From G963666895 sp963666895 (GTDB taxonomy: Bacteria; Desulfobacterota; Desulfovibrionia; Desulfovibrionales; Desulfovibrionaceae): DNA of 64,000 nucleotides. The position numbers and the translations under genes were made by a program. This document shows, in pieces, positions 46,079 through 56,491 of the stretch; the stretch's first letter is position 1; the number at the start of each line of letters is the position of its first letter. Location of the stretch: the NCBI GenBank assembly GCA_963666895.2, contig CAXXNS010000015.1, positions 1-64,000 of the forward strand. The letters are read 5' to 3'. Under the pieces are notes generated by a model. It searched no databases. It was not told the DNA's origin and saw only the letters and a list, made by a program, of their open reading frames with translations.

Positions 46079-47302
46079 CTACAGGAAGGCGGAGGCCATC
46101 TCCTCCACCTGGATGCCGCCCTGGATCGCGACCTCGTCCAGGTGGTCCGGAGGCATGCCCAGCAGCTCGAAGGCGCCGGGGCTCATGCCGGGCAGCACGA
46201 ACCGGCCGCCCGCGGCGATCTCCATGGCGTTGGCCATGTTGTCGGCCAGTTGGATGACCGCGGCCCGCCGCTGGTTCTGGGCGGCCAGGGGGTCGTGGTG
46301 CTTGGCCACGGCTTCGGTCAGGTCGCGGGGCAATCCCCAGCGCGACAGGAGCACCTCGGCCACCTGGCCGTGGTCGAACCCGAACACGTCGCGCTCGGCC
46401 TCCACCAGGGGATAGAAATGGTCCTGGGCGTACTGGAGGCCCATGACCGAGGCGTAGGGCAGCTTCTTGAACAGGATGAGCTTGCCCACGTCGTGCAGCA
46501 GCCCGGCGGTGAAGCACTGCTCCACGGCCACCTCGGCCCCGCCGCGCCGGCTGATCTTGGCCGCCAGCAGCGCGGCCAGCACGGCGCAGTTCAGGGAGTG
46601 GCGCCAGAACACCTTCATGTTCACCAACTCGGGCGGGATGTCCTTGAAATAGCTCACCGCGGAGATGCCCACGGCCAGGGTGGTCAGCTCCTTCTCACCC
46701 ACCAGGGCCACGGCCCGGTCCACTGAGTCCACGCTGGAGGAGAACCCGTACAGCGGGGAGTTGACCAGCTTGAGGAGCTTGGCCGACAGCCCGGCGTCCG
46801 CGCCCACCACCTTGGCGATGTCCTTGGCCGAGGCCGAGGGCTTCTTGAGCACCTCGCGCAGCCTGAAATACACGTCCGGGAACGAGGCGATCTTCTCCTC
46901 GTGGTCCACCATGTCCACGGGCCCGCCCTCGCCGCGGATGAACAGGTCGGCCAGGTGCTCGTTGTCCGCTTCCAGGCGCGGGTCCTTCTCGGGCGGCACG
47001 AACCCCTCGGCCATGGCCCCGGCCGTGCTCTGCACGGCCAGCTCGTAGAGCTTGGCCATGATGGGGTCCTCGTGGTTCACGTACAGGAAGAAATTTTTGA
47101 CCCACCCGGAGGCCCGCCGCAAATCCTCGTCGGAATACACGGCCCGGACCTGTGCCTCCTCCACCCCCTGGCGCTTCATCTGGGCGATGTGGTTGTCGGT
47201 CAGCTCGGCTCCGGCCGGCAGGAGCACACGGCCGTCCGGAGTCTTCAACTCCGCGGCCAGCACCATCCCCGGCTTCAGGTTGTCGATCTTCACCAACGGC
47301 AC
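46079..47302 (-). CDS. HDOD-domain signalling protein
   Basis: 407 residues. An N-terminal ~80-residue domain beginning LKPGMVLAAELKTPDGRVLLPAG (the form also found before HD-GYP domains) is followed by the HDOD domain at about 150-350: LLKLVNSPLYGFSSSVDSVDRAV, FWRHSLNCAVLAALLA, FTAGLLHDVGKLIL and VAKHHDP. The start is a GTG preceded by GGGGAG. HDOD proteins control motility, biofilm or stress signalling through protein contacts. It lies 17 bases after cheR. Confidence 0.88.
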   Translation of the reverse strand: MPLVKIDNLKPGMVLAAELKTPDGRVLLPAGAELTDNHIAQMKRQGVEEAQVRAVYSDEDLRRASGWVKNFFLYVNHEDPIMAKLYELAVQSTAGAMAEGFVPPEKDPRLEADNEHLADLFIRGEGGPVDMVDHEEKIASFPDVYFRLREVLKKPSASAKDIAKVVGADAGLSAKLLKLVNSPLYGFSSSVDSVDRAVALVGEKELTTLAVGISAVSYFKDIPPELVNMKVFWRHSLNCAVLAALLAAKISRRGGAEVAVEQCFTAGLLHDVGKLILFKKLPYASVMGLQYAQDHFYPLVEAERDVFGFDHGQVAEVLLSRWGLPRDLTEAVAKHHDPLAAQNQRRAAVIQLADNMANAMEIAAGGRFVLPGMSPGAFELLGMPPDHLDEVAIQGGIQVEEMASAFL

Positions 47303-47319
47303 GGCGCTCTCCCCGCTTC

Positions 47320-48213
47320 CTACGACCCGTCCGAGCCGCTGCCGGCCGGAACGTAGATGGGCGACCCCACCCCGGGCATGGGCAGGAAGCTTCTGGTGAT
47401 GTTGCGCAGGCTCTCCGAATGCCCGAGCACAAGGTACCCGTCCGAGGCCACCTTGTCCCGGAAAGCCGCGGCCACCCGCCGCTTCACGTCGTCGTCAAAA
47501 TAGATGATCACGTTGCGGCAGAATATGATGTCCGCCGGGCTGACGCGCCTGGTGGAATCGGAATCGGTCAGGTTGATACGCTCGAAGCGCACCAGCTTCT
47601 TGAGCGCCTCATGCACTCCCATGTTCCCGCCCTTTTCCTGGAAATAGCGCTTGAGTACGGGATCGGGCGTGGTCCGCAGGGAATAGTTGGAATAGACGCC
47701 CTCGCGGGCCTTGCCGAGCATGGCCTCGGAGATGTCCGAGCCCAGGACCCGGATGTCCCACTGAGCCGCGGCCGGGCCCAGCTTCTCCAGGATCATGATG
47801 GCCAGGGTGTAGGGCTCCTCGCCAGAGGAACAGCCCGCGGACCAGACCCGGATGCGGCGGAGCTTCTGCTTGAGCCGGGCCGCGATGACGTTGGGCAAGA
47901 GCTTGTCCCGGAAGATGTCGAGCTGGGAGGTGTCGCGGAAGAAGCTGGTCTCGTTGGTGGTCACCCGCTCGATGAGCCGGTCCAACTCCTGGTGGCGGCC
48001 GGTGTCGAAGCGCAGGTAGTTCAGGTAGTCGGAAAAACTCGACAGGGACAGTTCGCGGAGGCGGTCGGAGAGGCGGTTCTCGAACAAATAGCGCCGTTTT
48101 TCCGGAATATGTATCCCCAGGAGATCGTAAACGAATTTCGCCAGCTTGCGGAACTCGTCCTCGGTCAGCTTCACTTCCCTGGACAGGGACAATATGCCGG
48201 TATTCAAACCCAT
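47320..48213 (-). CDS. cheR: Chemotaxis protein methyltransferase CheR
   Basis: 297 residues: the CheR N-terminal helical domain (DEFRKLAKFVYDLLGIHIPEKRR) and the methyltransferase core, with TTNETSFFRD, the SAM site RVWSAGCSSGEEPYTLAI and IIFCRNVIIYFDD. Methylates receptor glutamates in chemotaxis. No other che gene is adjacent; the HDOD gene downstream suggests a motility-linked pair. Confidence 0.95.
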   Translation of the reverse strand: MGLNTGILSLSREVKLTEDEFRKLAKFVYDLLGIHIPEKRRYLFENRLSDRLRELSLSSFSDYLNYLRFDTGRHQELDRLIERVTTNETSFFRDTSQLDIFRDKLLPNVIAARLKQKLRRIRVWSAGCSSGEEPYTLAIMILEKLGPAAAQWDIRVLGSDISEAMLGKAREGVYSNYSLRTTPDPVLKRYFQEKGGNMGVHEALKKLVRFERINLTDSDSTRRVSPADIIFCRNVIIYFDDDVKRRVAAAFRDKVASDGYLVLGHSESLRNITRSFLPMPGVGSPIYVPAGSGSDGS

Positions 48214-48528
48214 GTGGCTTCTTTCCGTGAAAACCGCCTGTGCGTGCGGTCACCCCCCCTGCCTGACGGCACTAACCCGAAAGCCTCATAAACCTAGGGA
48301 AAAAATGGCCCTTTGGCAACAAGATAGTGAAAGCCCGCAAGAAACAAATTCACCCAACGATTCCGGCCTTGCCGCGCGGCCCGACGATCACCCCCGCCGC
48401 CGGGGGCCTCTTGACAATCTCGTGCTTGGCTTCCTATAGGTCTAAACCTTCAAAAATCAGGGACCGGACACGACCCGCGCAGGCCGAGGCCCGAGGGCGG
48501 GAAACCATAGCACACTGGAGATTCGTCA
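48214..48528 (+). promoter_or_regulatory. 315-base gap with promoter of the EF-G-like gene
   Basis: The stretch between cheR and the EF-G-like gene contains no gene I can support. It holds a plus-strand promoter TTGACA (48411-48416), 18-base spacer, TATAGG (48435-48440), about 88 bases before the ATG, preceded by the GC dyad CCCCCGCCGCCGGGGG. The leader is long enough for regulation, but I see no known riboswitch. Confidence 0.6.
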
Positions 48529-50589
48529 ATGTCGGATGCGCTCAACAACCAAAGGACTTACGCACTGGTTGGTCATGGCGGCGCGGGCAAAACCTCGGTC
48601 GCCGAGATGATGCTCTTCGCCGCCAAAGTGATCAACCGCCTGGGCAAGATCGAGGACGGAACCACGGCCCTGGACTACGAGCCCGAGGAGATCAAGCGCC
48701 GCGGCTCCACCCAGCCCGGCTTCTCCCACTTCGAGTGGAACAAGAACCAGCATTTCCTGGTCGATACCCCGGGCGACTCCAACTTCAACGGCGACCTGCC
48801 CTACTCCCTGATCGCGGCCGACGGCGTGGTCTTCGTCATCGACGCGGTGGACGGGGTCAAGCCCCTGACCAGGCGCGCCTGGTCCGAGGTCAAGAAGGCC
48901 GGGCTGCCGGCCATGGTCTTCATCAACAAGATGGACCGCGACCGGGCCGACTTCGACATGGCCTTCAACGGCCTCACCGACACCCTGGGCATCAAGCCCG
49001 TGCTCCTGTACCACCCCATCGGCGCCAAGGAGAATTTCACCGGCGTGGTGGACATGCTGGAGAACCAGGCCCTTCTCTTCGACGACAAGGGCGGCGTGTC
49101 CAAGAGCGACATCCCCGGCGATCTGGCCGACACCGTGGCCACCATGCGCGAGACCATGATCGAGAACATCGCGGAGAGCGATGAGGCGCTCATGGAAAAA
49201 TATCTTGAAGAGGGCGAGCTGACCCCGGACGAAATTCGCCAGGGCCTCAAGGCCGGCGTGCTCTCCGGCGAGCTGGTCCCGGTCTGCGTGGGCGCGGCCC
49301 TGGAGAACAAGGGCGGAGCCCTGATCCTGGACACGGTCCAGGCCCTGCTGCCCTGCCCCCTGGACCATGCCGCCTGGCAGGGCGAGGACGGCGAGCGCGC
49401 CTCCTCCCCGGACCAGCCCCTGGCCTGCTTCGTGTTCAAGACCCTGACCGACCCCTTCGCGGGCCAGCTCAACGTCTGCCGCGTGCTCTCCGGCACCATG
49501 CAGGCCGACTCCCAGCTTTTGAACGCCACCCGGGACGAGAAGGAGCGCATCGGCCAGCTGCTGCTCCTGCAGGGAAAGGAGCAAATCCAGTCCAAGGCCC
49601 CCCTGGGCCCGGGCGCCATCTTCGCCGCGGCCAAGCTCAAGGCCACCCACACCGGCGACACCCTGTGCGAAGAAAAGAATTCCTTCATCCTGGCCAAGCC
49701 CACCCTGGCCCCGCAGCTCATCACCTACGCCCTGGCCCCGGCCGAAAAGGGCGACGAGGACAAGGTCTACCAGGCCATGTTCAAGCTGCTGGACGAGGAC
49801 ATCACCCTGGCCCTGTCCCGCGACGAGGAGTCCTCGGACATCCTGCTCTCGGGCATGGGACAGAACCACATCGAGATCTCCGTGGAGAAGGCCAAGCGCC
49901 GCTCCAAGGTGGACGTGCTGCTCAAGACCCCCAAGGTTCCCTACCGCGAGTCCTTCAAGACCGGGGCCAAGGAAATCCAGGGCCGGCACAAGAAGCAGAC
50001 CGGCGGCCGCGGCCAGTTCGGCGACTGCTGGATCCACATCGAACCCCGTCAGCGCGGCGAGGGCTACGAGTTCGAGGACAAGATCGTGGGCGGGTCCATC
50101 CCGCGCCAGTACATCCCGGCCGTTGACAAGGGCATCCAGGAGTCGGCCGCGCGCGGCGTGCTCTGCGGCTGCCCGGTCATCGACTTCAAGGCCGTGCTGT
50201 ACGACGGCAGCTTCCACACCGTGGACTCCTCGGAAATGGCCTTCAAGGTGGCCGGGTCCCTGGCCTTCAAGGCCGCGGCCCAGAAGGCCCAGATGGCCAT
50301 CCTGGAGCCCATCATGCTGCTCAGCGTGGCCGTGCCCGACTCCTTCATGGGCGACGTCATCGGCGACCTGTCGTCGCGGCGGGGCAAGGTGCTCGGCAGC
50401 GACGCCCAGGGCGGCGTGACCGAAATCAAGGCCCACGTGCCCATGGCCGAGATCCTCAAGTACGCCCCGGACCTGAACTCCATGACCGGCGGCCAGGGCA
50501 CCTTCACCATGGAGTTCGCCCACTACGAGGAAGTGCCGCCCCAGGTGCAGCAGAAGATCATCGAGGACTACCAGGCCGCGCAGGAATAA
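48529..50589 (+). CDS. EF-G-like translational GTPase paralogue (diverged switch II)
   Basis: 686 residues with all five EF-G domains. G1 is GHGGAGKTS (15-23) where EF-G has GHIDHGKTT; G4 reads NKMD; switch II reads DTPGDSNF (79-86), with Asp at the position of the catalytic His that follows Gly in DTPGH. Domain IV carries GGRGQFGDCWIHIEPRQ and domain V ends GGQGTFTMEFAHYEEVPPQVQQKI. Such paralogues differ from the housekeeping FusA, and this one may be a slow or altered GTPase with a specialised ribosome role. GGAG precedes the ATG. Confidence 0.88.
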   Translation: MSDALNNQRTYALVGHGGAGKTSVAEMMLFAAKVINRLGKIEDGTTALDYEPEEIKRRGSTQPGFSHFEWNKNQHFLVDTPGDSNFNGDLPYSLIAADGVVFVIDAVDGVKPLTRRAWSEVKKAGLPAMVFINKMDRDRADFDMAFNGLTDTLGIKPVLLYHPIGAKENFTGVVDMLENQALLFDDKGGVSKSDIPGDLADTVATMRETMIENIAESDEALMEKYLEEGELTPDEIRQGLKAGVLSGELVPVCVGAALENKGGALILDTVQALLPCPLDHAAWQGEDGERASSPDQPLACFVFKTLTDPFAGQLNVCRVLSGTMQADSQLLNATRDEKERIGQLLLLQGKEQIQSKAPLGPGAIFAAAKLKATHTGDTLCEEKNSFILAKPTLAPQLITYALAPAEKGDEDKVYQAMFKLLDEDITLALSRDEESSDILLSGMGQNHIEISVEKAKRRSKVDVLLKTPKVPYRESFKTGAKEIQGRHKKQTGGRGQFGDCWIHIEPRQRGEGYEFEDKIVGGSIPRQYIPAVDKGIQESAARGVLCGCPVIDFKAVLYDGSFHTVDSSEMAFKVAGSLAFKAAAQKAQMAILEPIMLLSVAVPDSFMGDVIGDLSSRRGKVLGSDAQGGVTEIKAHVPMAEILKYAPDLNSMTGGQGTFTMEFAHYEEVPPQVQQKIIEDYQAAQE

Positions 50590-50610
50590 ATCCCAGGCAT
50601 GGACAACCAC

Positions 50611-50652
50611 GCGGCGGGCCCGGTCATCCCATCGGCGCCCGCCGCTTTTTTT
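50611..50652 (+). terminator. Terminator of the EF-G-like gene
   Basis: GCGGCGGG and CCCGCCGC form an 8-bp stem around a 19-base loop, followed by seven T, 21 bases past the stop. Confidence 0.85.
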
Positions 50653-50719
50653 CCGGTCCTCCTTGTGGCTCCAGGCATTATGCAGTATTGATTCTCATTC
50701 AGACAGGCAAGACCAGAAC

Positions 50720-51442
50720 ATGTTGCGCTCCATAGTTTTTCTCATCCTCTCCATCCCCTGGACCCTGTTCTGGGCCGGGGCCATGTCCGTGATGTCCTGG
50801 CACCCCAGGCGCATCGACATCGGCCAGACCCTGGGCCACATCTGGGCCCGCGGGCTGGTCATCGGCCTGGGCCTGAAGCTGGACGTGGACCTGGGCGGAG
50901 TGGAGCGCGGCAAGACCTACGTGTTCATGGTCAACCACTCCAGCTACCTGGACATTCCCATCCTCATCTGCCTGCTGCGGCCCAACAGAATCCTGTTCGT
51001 GGCCAAAAAGAGCCTGTTCTTCATCCCTGTCTTCGGCTGGGCCCTCAAGGGGGCCGGACACATCTCCATCGACCGGGCCAACCGGCGCGAAGGCATGAAG
51101 TCCCTGCAGGAAGCCGTGGACAAGGCCAAGCTGGGCTACTCGCCGCTCATCTTTCCCGAGGGCACCCGCAACCCCGACCCGGACAGGCTCCTGGACTTCA
51201 AGACCGGCGGCATGATCCTGGCGCTCAAGTGCGGCCTGCCCGTGGTTCCCCTGGTGCTGCGCGGCACGGCCGACGCCCTGCCCAAGCACGGCAAGCTGCC
51301 CCGGACCGGCACGCGGATCACGGTCCGCGCCCTGGACCTGGTCAGCCCGGACGCCTTCACCCTCAAGGAACGCGAACGCTTCAAGGACCACATGTACGAA
51401 ACCATGAACCGTTCCTGGCAGGAGTTGGCCCATGCCGGATGA
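50720..51442 (+). CDS. plsC: 1-acyl-sn-glycerol-3-phosphate acyltransferase
   Basis: 240 residues with an N-terminal membrane segment. Catalytic HX4D appears as NHSSYLD and the phosphate site as FPEGTRN; GAGHISIDRANRREGM follows the second block. Makes phosphatidic acid from lysophosphatidate at the inner membrane. The ATG at 50720 is chosen from the signal-like start MLRSIVFLILSIPW; a weak site AGACAGG lies upstream. It overlaps the RNase J gene by 11 bases. Confidence 0.93.
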   Translation: MLRSIVFLILSIPWTLFWAGAMSVMSWHPRRIDIGQTLGHIWARGLVIGLGLKLDVDLGGVERGKTYVFMVNHSSYLDIPILICLLRPNRILFVAKKSLFFIPVFGWALKGAGHISIDRANRREGMKSLQEAVDKAKLGYSPLIFPEGTRNPDPDRLLDFKTGGMILALKCGLPVVPLVLRGTADALPKHGKLPRTGTRITVRALDLVSPDAFTLKERERFKDHMYETMNRSWQELAHAG

Positions 51443-53090
51443 CCGCCTCCTGACCTTCACCCCCCTGGGCGGCCTGGGCGAGATCGGCATGAACTGCGGC
51501 GCCTGGACCACCGGGGAATCCATGGTCCTGGTGGACTGCGGGCTCATGTTCCCGGACGACTTCCTGTACGGCGTGGACGTGGCCATCCCGCGCTTCGACT
51601 TCGTGCTGGAGCACAAGCACCTGCTCAAGGGCATCGTGCTCACCCACGGCCACGAGGACCACATCGGCGCCCTGCCCTGGCTCCTGCCCTACGTCAACGC
51701 GCCGGTCTACGGCTCGCGCTTCACCCTGGGCCTGGTGGAGAACAAGCTTCGGGAGCACAACCTGGACAAATACGTGGACCTCGTGCCCGTGAACGCCGGG
51801 GAGCGCATCGAGCTGGGCGAGCTGGCCTTCACCTTCATCCCGGTCTGCCACTCCATCATCGAGGGCTTCGGCCTGGGCATCGAGACCCCGGCCGGGCGGA
51901 TCATCCACACCGGGGACTTCAAGATCGACCGCAACCCCCTGGGCGGCCACGCCACGGACCTGGACGCCTTTGCCAAGTTCGCCGAGCCCGGCTGCCTCAT
52001 GCTCCTGTCCGACTCCACCAACGTGGAGCGGGACGGCTACGCCCTGACCGAACGGGAGATCAAGGCCAGCTTCCGCGACATCTTCGCCGAGGCCCAGGGC
52101 CGCATCCTGATCAGCCTCTTTTCCAGCCACATCCAGCGCATCCAGGAGGTCTTCGAGCTGGCCGCGGAGACCGGCCGCAAGGTGGCCGTGTCCGGCCGCA
52201 GCCTGGTGCGCAACATCGAGTTGGCCCGCGACCTGGACCTGCTCAAGATCCCGGACGACCGCTTGGTCGCCCTGGACGACCTGGACCGGCTGGACGACCA
52301 GGAGACTCTGCTCCTGGTCACCGGCTCCCAGGGCGAACCCCTGGCCGCCCTGTCGCGCATGTCCCAGGACGACCACCGCCAGGTGCGCATCAAAAAGGGC
52401 GACCTGGTCATCCTGTCCTCGCGCTTCATACCCGGCAACGTCAAAGCCATCACCCGGGTCATCAACAACCTGTACCGGCTGGGCGCCGAGGTGCTCTACG
52501 AGCGGGTCCAGCACATCCACGCCTCGGGCCACGCCTACCGGCAGGAGCTCAAGGTCATGCTGGAGACCGTGCGGCCCAAGTTCTTCCTGCCCGTGCACGG
52601 CGAGTACCGCCACCTGGTCAAGCACCGCCGCCTGGCCGTGGCCTCGGGCGTGGCCGAGGAGCGGGCCCTGGTGCTGGAGAACGGCGAGCCCATCAGCTTC
52701 CTGGCCGACGGCTCCCTGCGCCGGGAGGAATCCTGCCCGGCCGAAAAGACCCTGGTGGACGGCAAGGGCGTGGGCGACGTGGGCCAGACCGTGCTCAAGG
52801 AGCGCCAGCTCCTGGGCGGCGAGGGCATGGTCATCGTGCTGCTGGTCATCGACAAGGCCACGGGCGAGATCAGCATCGGGCCGGACATCGTGAGCAAGGG
52901 ATTCATCTTCGAGCAGCAGTACGCGCACCTCCTGGAGGACGCCAAGTGCATCGTGCTCGAGGTGTTCGAGAACATCCCGCCCGGGGACACCAAGCGGCTC
53001 AAGGAGCGCATCCGCTCCACCCTGCGCAAGTTCTTCCGCAAGGTCCTGGAGCGCGACCCGGTGGTCGTGCCGTTGGTCATTTCCATTTAA
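51432..53090 (+). CDS. rnj: Ribonuclease J
   Basis: 552 residues, metallo-beta-lactamase/beta-CASP nuclease with 5'-exo and endonuclease activity. Zinc ligands in THGHEDHIGALPW (His72, His74, Asp76, His77); LLSDSTNVERDG and the beta-CASP motifs ISLFSSHIQRIQ, TGSQGEPLAALSRM, HIHASGHA and PVHGEYRHL follow. The C-terminal domain is complete. Works in mRNA decay and rRNA maturation together with PNPase. Its start lies inside the end of plsC, so the two are coupled. Confidence 0.96.
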   Translation: MPDDRLLTFTPLGGLGEIGMNCGAWTTGESMVLVDCGLMFPDDFLYGVDVAIPRFDFVLEHKHLLKGIVLTHGHEDHIGALPWLLPYVNAPVYGSRFTLGLVENKLREHNLDKYVDLVPVNAGERIELGELAFTFIPVCHSIIEGFGLGIETPAGRIIHTGDFKIDRNPLGGHATDLDAFAKFAEPGCLMLLSDSTNVERDGYALTEREIKASFRDIFAEAQGRILISLFSSHIQRIQEVFELAAETGRKVAVSGRSLVRNIELARDLDLLKIPDDRLVALDDLDRLDDQETLLLVTGSQGEPLAALSRMSQDDHRQVRIKKGDLVILSSRFIPGNVKAITRVINNLYRLGAEVLYERVQHIHASGHAYRQELKVMLETVRPKFFLPVHGEYRHLVKHRRLAVASGVAEERALVLENGEPISFLADGSLRREESCPAEKTLVDGKGVGDVGQTVLKERQLLGGEGMVIVLLVIDKATGEISIGPDIVSKGFIFEQQYAHLLEDAKCIVLEVFENIPPGDTKRLKERIRSTLRKFFRKVLERDPVVVPLVISI

Positions 53091-53153
53091 CCGCATCGTT
53101 TCCTTTGGGCGTGGACGGAACCGTCCGGCCGTGGTATTTTCACCGGCCGAGGC

Positions 53154-53182
53154 TTGCCTTTCGGTTCAAAATCCCGTATTAG
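53154..53182 (+). promoter_or_regulatory. Putative sigma-70 promoter of rpsB-tsf
   Basis: TTGCCT, 17-base spacer, TATTAG, about 100 bases before rpsB, in the 192-base gap after RNase J. A long leader is usual for rpsB, whose product can bind it for autoregulation. Element quality is good; use is inferred. Confidence 0.6.
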
Positions 53183-53282
53183 TCCTCGGCTCGAAACAAC
53201 ACACGCCCCGCGTCTTGTGGAACTGGGTGCGCCACACCGTGCGTATTCCCAAGCGGGGCGGAGGAACAACCCAGGAGGAACA

Positions 53283-54263
<981 letters not shown>

Positions 54264-54268
54264 GTCTC

Positions 54269-55081
54269 ATGGCCATTACCGCCCAAATGGTGAAAGCCCT
54301 GCGCGACAAAACCGGCGCCGGGATGATGGATTGCAAGAAGGCCCTGACCGAGGCCGGAGGGGATGAGGAGAAAGCCATCATCTACCTCCGCGAGAAGGGT
54401 CTGGCCAAGGCCGCCAAGAAGGCCGGCCGGGCTGCGGACGAAGGCACCATCGGCCTGTACCTGGCCGGCGACGCCTCCTTCGGCGTGCTGGTGGAGCTCA
54501 AGTGCGAGACCGACTTCGCGGCCAAGAACGAGGAATTCACAGCCTTCGCCGCCGACCTGGCCGCCAAGGTGGCCGAGGGCGGCTGGACCAAGGCCGAGGA
54601 CGTGCCCGCCGAGATGCTGGACCTCACCGACTTGGTGACCAAGATCGGCGAGAACATGATGGTCGGCCGGGTGGCCCGCGTGGAGGCCGACGGCGGCTTC
54701 ATCGGCGCCTACGTGCACATGAACGGCAAGATCGGCGTGCTGGTGGCCCTCACAGGCGACCTCGACGAGACCCTGGGCAAGGACCTGGCCATGCAGGTGG
54801 CCGCGGCCAGCCCCATGTGCGTCCGTCCCGACGAACTGCCCCAGGACATCGTGGAGCGCGAGAAGTCCATCTTCCTGAAGCAGGCCATGGACGAGGGCAA
54901 GCCCGAGGAGATCGCCCAGAAGATCGTCCTGGGCCGCATCAACAAGTTCCACAAGGAGGTCTGCCTCCTGGAACAGCCCTTTATCAAGGACGACAAGCAA
55001 AGCATCAAGCAGTTGCTCTCCGGCAGGGACGTGAGCAACTTCGTCCGCCTGGCCCTCGGGGAGGACGCGGAAGCCGAATAG
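54269..55081 (+). CDS. tsf: Elongation factor Ts
   Basis: 270 residues. N-terminal KALRDKTGAGMMDCKKALTEAGG, then FGVLVELKCETDFAAKN, the hallmarks of EF-Ts, and the C-terminal FVRLALGED. Exchanges GDP for GTP on EF-Tu. Six bases after rpsB. Confidence 0.98.
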   Translation: MAITAQMVKALRDKTGAGMMDCKKALTEAGGDEEKAIIYLREKGLAKAAKKAGRAADEGTIGLYLAGDASFGVLVELKCETDFAAKNEEFTAFAADLAAKVAEGGWTKAEDVPAEMLDLTDLVTKIGENMMVGRVARVEADGGFIGAYVHMNGKIGVLVALTGDLDETLGKDLAMQVAAASPMCVRPDELPQDIVEREKSIFLKQAMDEGKPEEIAQKIVLGRINKFHKEVCLLEQPFIKDDKQSIKQLLSGRDVSNFVRLALGEDAEAE

Positions 55082-55088
55082 ACGGTTC

Positions 55089-55116
55089 AAGGGGCCCTTC
55101 GGGGCCCCTTTTTTTT
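55089..55116 (+). terminator. Terminator of rpsB-tsf
   Basis: AAGGGGCCC-TTCG-GGGCCCCTT (9-bp stem, TTCG tetraloop) with eight T, 8 bases after the tsf stop. Separates the ribosomal pair from pyrH, so pyrH needs its own promoter in the following 90 bases. Confidence 0.95.
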
Positions 55117-55207
55117 ACTCAAAAACATATACGGCAACCATCATATTCATTAGGGCTGTTCAAAAACCATGAGCGTGTGGTGCAGCCCCAGAGCAAAAGG
55201 AGCGGAC

Positions 55208-55921
55208 GTGGGCTACAAGCGGGTCCTGATCAAGCTGTCCGGAGAGGCCCTGGCGGGAGGCAAGGAATTCGGCATCGACCCCGAGGCCATCTCGCAGTTC
55301 TGCGGTGAGATCGCCGACGTGGCCTGCGACGGGACGCAGGTGGCCCTGGTCATCGGCGGGGGCAACATCTTTCGCGGCATGGCCGCCTCGGCCAAGGGCA
55401 TGGACCGCGCCCAGGCCGACTACATGGGCATGCTGGCCACGGTCATGAACGGCCTGGCCGTGCAGGACGGCCTGGAGAAACTGGGCTGCCACACCCGGGT
55501 CATGACGGCCATCGACATGAAGGAGGTGGCCGAGCCCTACATCCGCCGCCGGGCCGTGCGCCACCTGGAAAAGGGCCGCGTGGTCATCTGCGCCGCGGGC
55601 ACGGGCAACCCCTACTTCACCACGGACACCGCGGCCGCGCTGCGGGCCATGGAGGTCGGGGCCGAGGTCATCCTCAAGGCCACCAAGGTGGACGGCATCT
55701 ACGACAAGGACCCGCAGAAGTTCGACGACGCCGTGCGCTACGAAACGGTCACCTACATCGAGGCCATCGAAAAGCGCCTAGGCGTCATGGACATCACCGC
55801 CCTGTCCATGGCCCGGGACAACAGGCTCCCCATCATCGTGTTCAATCTCTATACCCCGGGCAACATCCGCAAGGTGACGAGCGGCGAAAAAGTGGGTAGT
55901 ATTGTCCAAGGAGGAGATTAG
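55208..55921 (+). CDS. pyrH: UMP kinase
   Basis: 237 residues, amino acid kinase fold. N-terminal GYKRVLIKLSGEALAGG, VALVIGGGNIFRG and the NPYFTTDTAA UMP site. Phosphorylates UMP to UDP. GTG at 55208 is chosen because AAAGGAG lies five bases upstream; an upstream ATG at 55169 would add 13 residues unlike the family. Confidence 0.96.
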   Translation: MGYKRVLIKLSGEALAGGKEFGIDPEAISQFCGEIADVACDGTQVALVIGGGNIFRGMAASAKGMDRAQADYMGMLATVMNGLAVQDGLEKLGCHTRVMTAIDMKEVAEPYIRRRAVRHLEKGRVVICAAGTGNPYFTTDTAAALRAMEVGAEVILKATKVDGIYDKDPQKFDDAVRYETVTYIEAIEKRLGVMDITALSMARDNRLPIIVFNLYTPGNIRKVTSGEKVGSIVQGGD

Positions 55922-55923
55922 CC

Positions 55924-56478
55924 ATGCAGAACCTGCTCAAGGAAGGCAAAAAGCGCATGGAAGGCGCCCTTGCCAGCCTGTCCCGCGACTTCGCCAAACT
56001 GCGTACCGGACGCGCCTCCACCGCCCTGGTGGAGGATTTGGACGTGGATTACTACGGTACGCCCACGCCGCTCAACCAGATTGCCTCCATTTCCGTGCCC
56101 GATCCCCGCACCGTGGCCATCCAGCCCTGGGACAAGGGCGCGTTCCAGGCCGTGGAAAAGGCCATCCAAAAGTCGGACCTGGGGTTGAACCCGGTCAACG
56201 ACGGCAAGATCGTGCGCATCAACATTCCGCCCCTGACCGAGGAACGCCGCCAGGAGTTGGGCAAGGTGGCCAAGAAGTACACCGAGGACGCCAAGGTGGC
56301 CGTGCGCAACATCCGCCGCGACCTCAACGAGTCCTTCAAGAAGATGCTCAAGGACAAGGAAATCTCCGAGGACGAATCGCACAAGGGCCAGGACGACGTT
56401 CAGAAGCTGACCGACGACTACGTGGCCAAGTGCGACCAGGCCTTCACGGCCAAGGAGAAGGAAATCCTGGAGATCTGA
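55924..56478 (+). CDS. frr: Ribosome recycling factor
   Basis: 184 residues, full length. KLRTGRASTALVEDLDVDYYGTPTPLNQIA and the end DDVQKLTDDYVAKCDQAFTAKEKEIL are family hallmarks. Splits post-termination ribosomes together with EF-G. Two bases after pyrH. Confidence 0.98.
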   Translation: MQNLLKEGKKRMEGALASLSRDFAKLRTGRASTALVEDLDVDYYGTPTPLNQIASISVPDPRTVAIQPWDKGAFQAVEKAIQKSDLGLNPVNDGKIVRINIPPLTEERRQELGKVAKKYTEDAKVAVRNIRRDLNESFKKMLKDKEISEDESHKGQDDVQKLTDDYVAKCDQAFTAKEKEILEI

Positions 56479-56491
56479 CCGGGATCACGCC

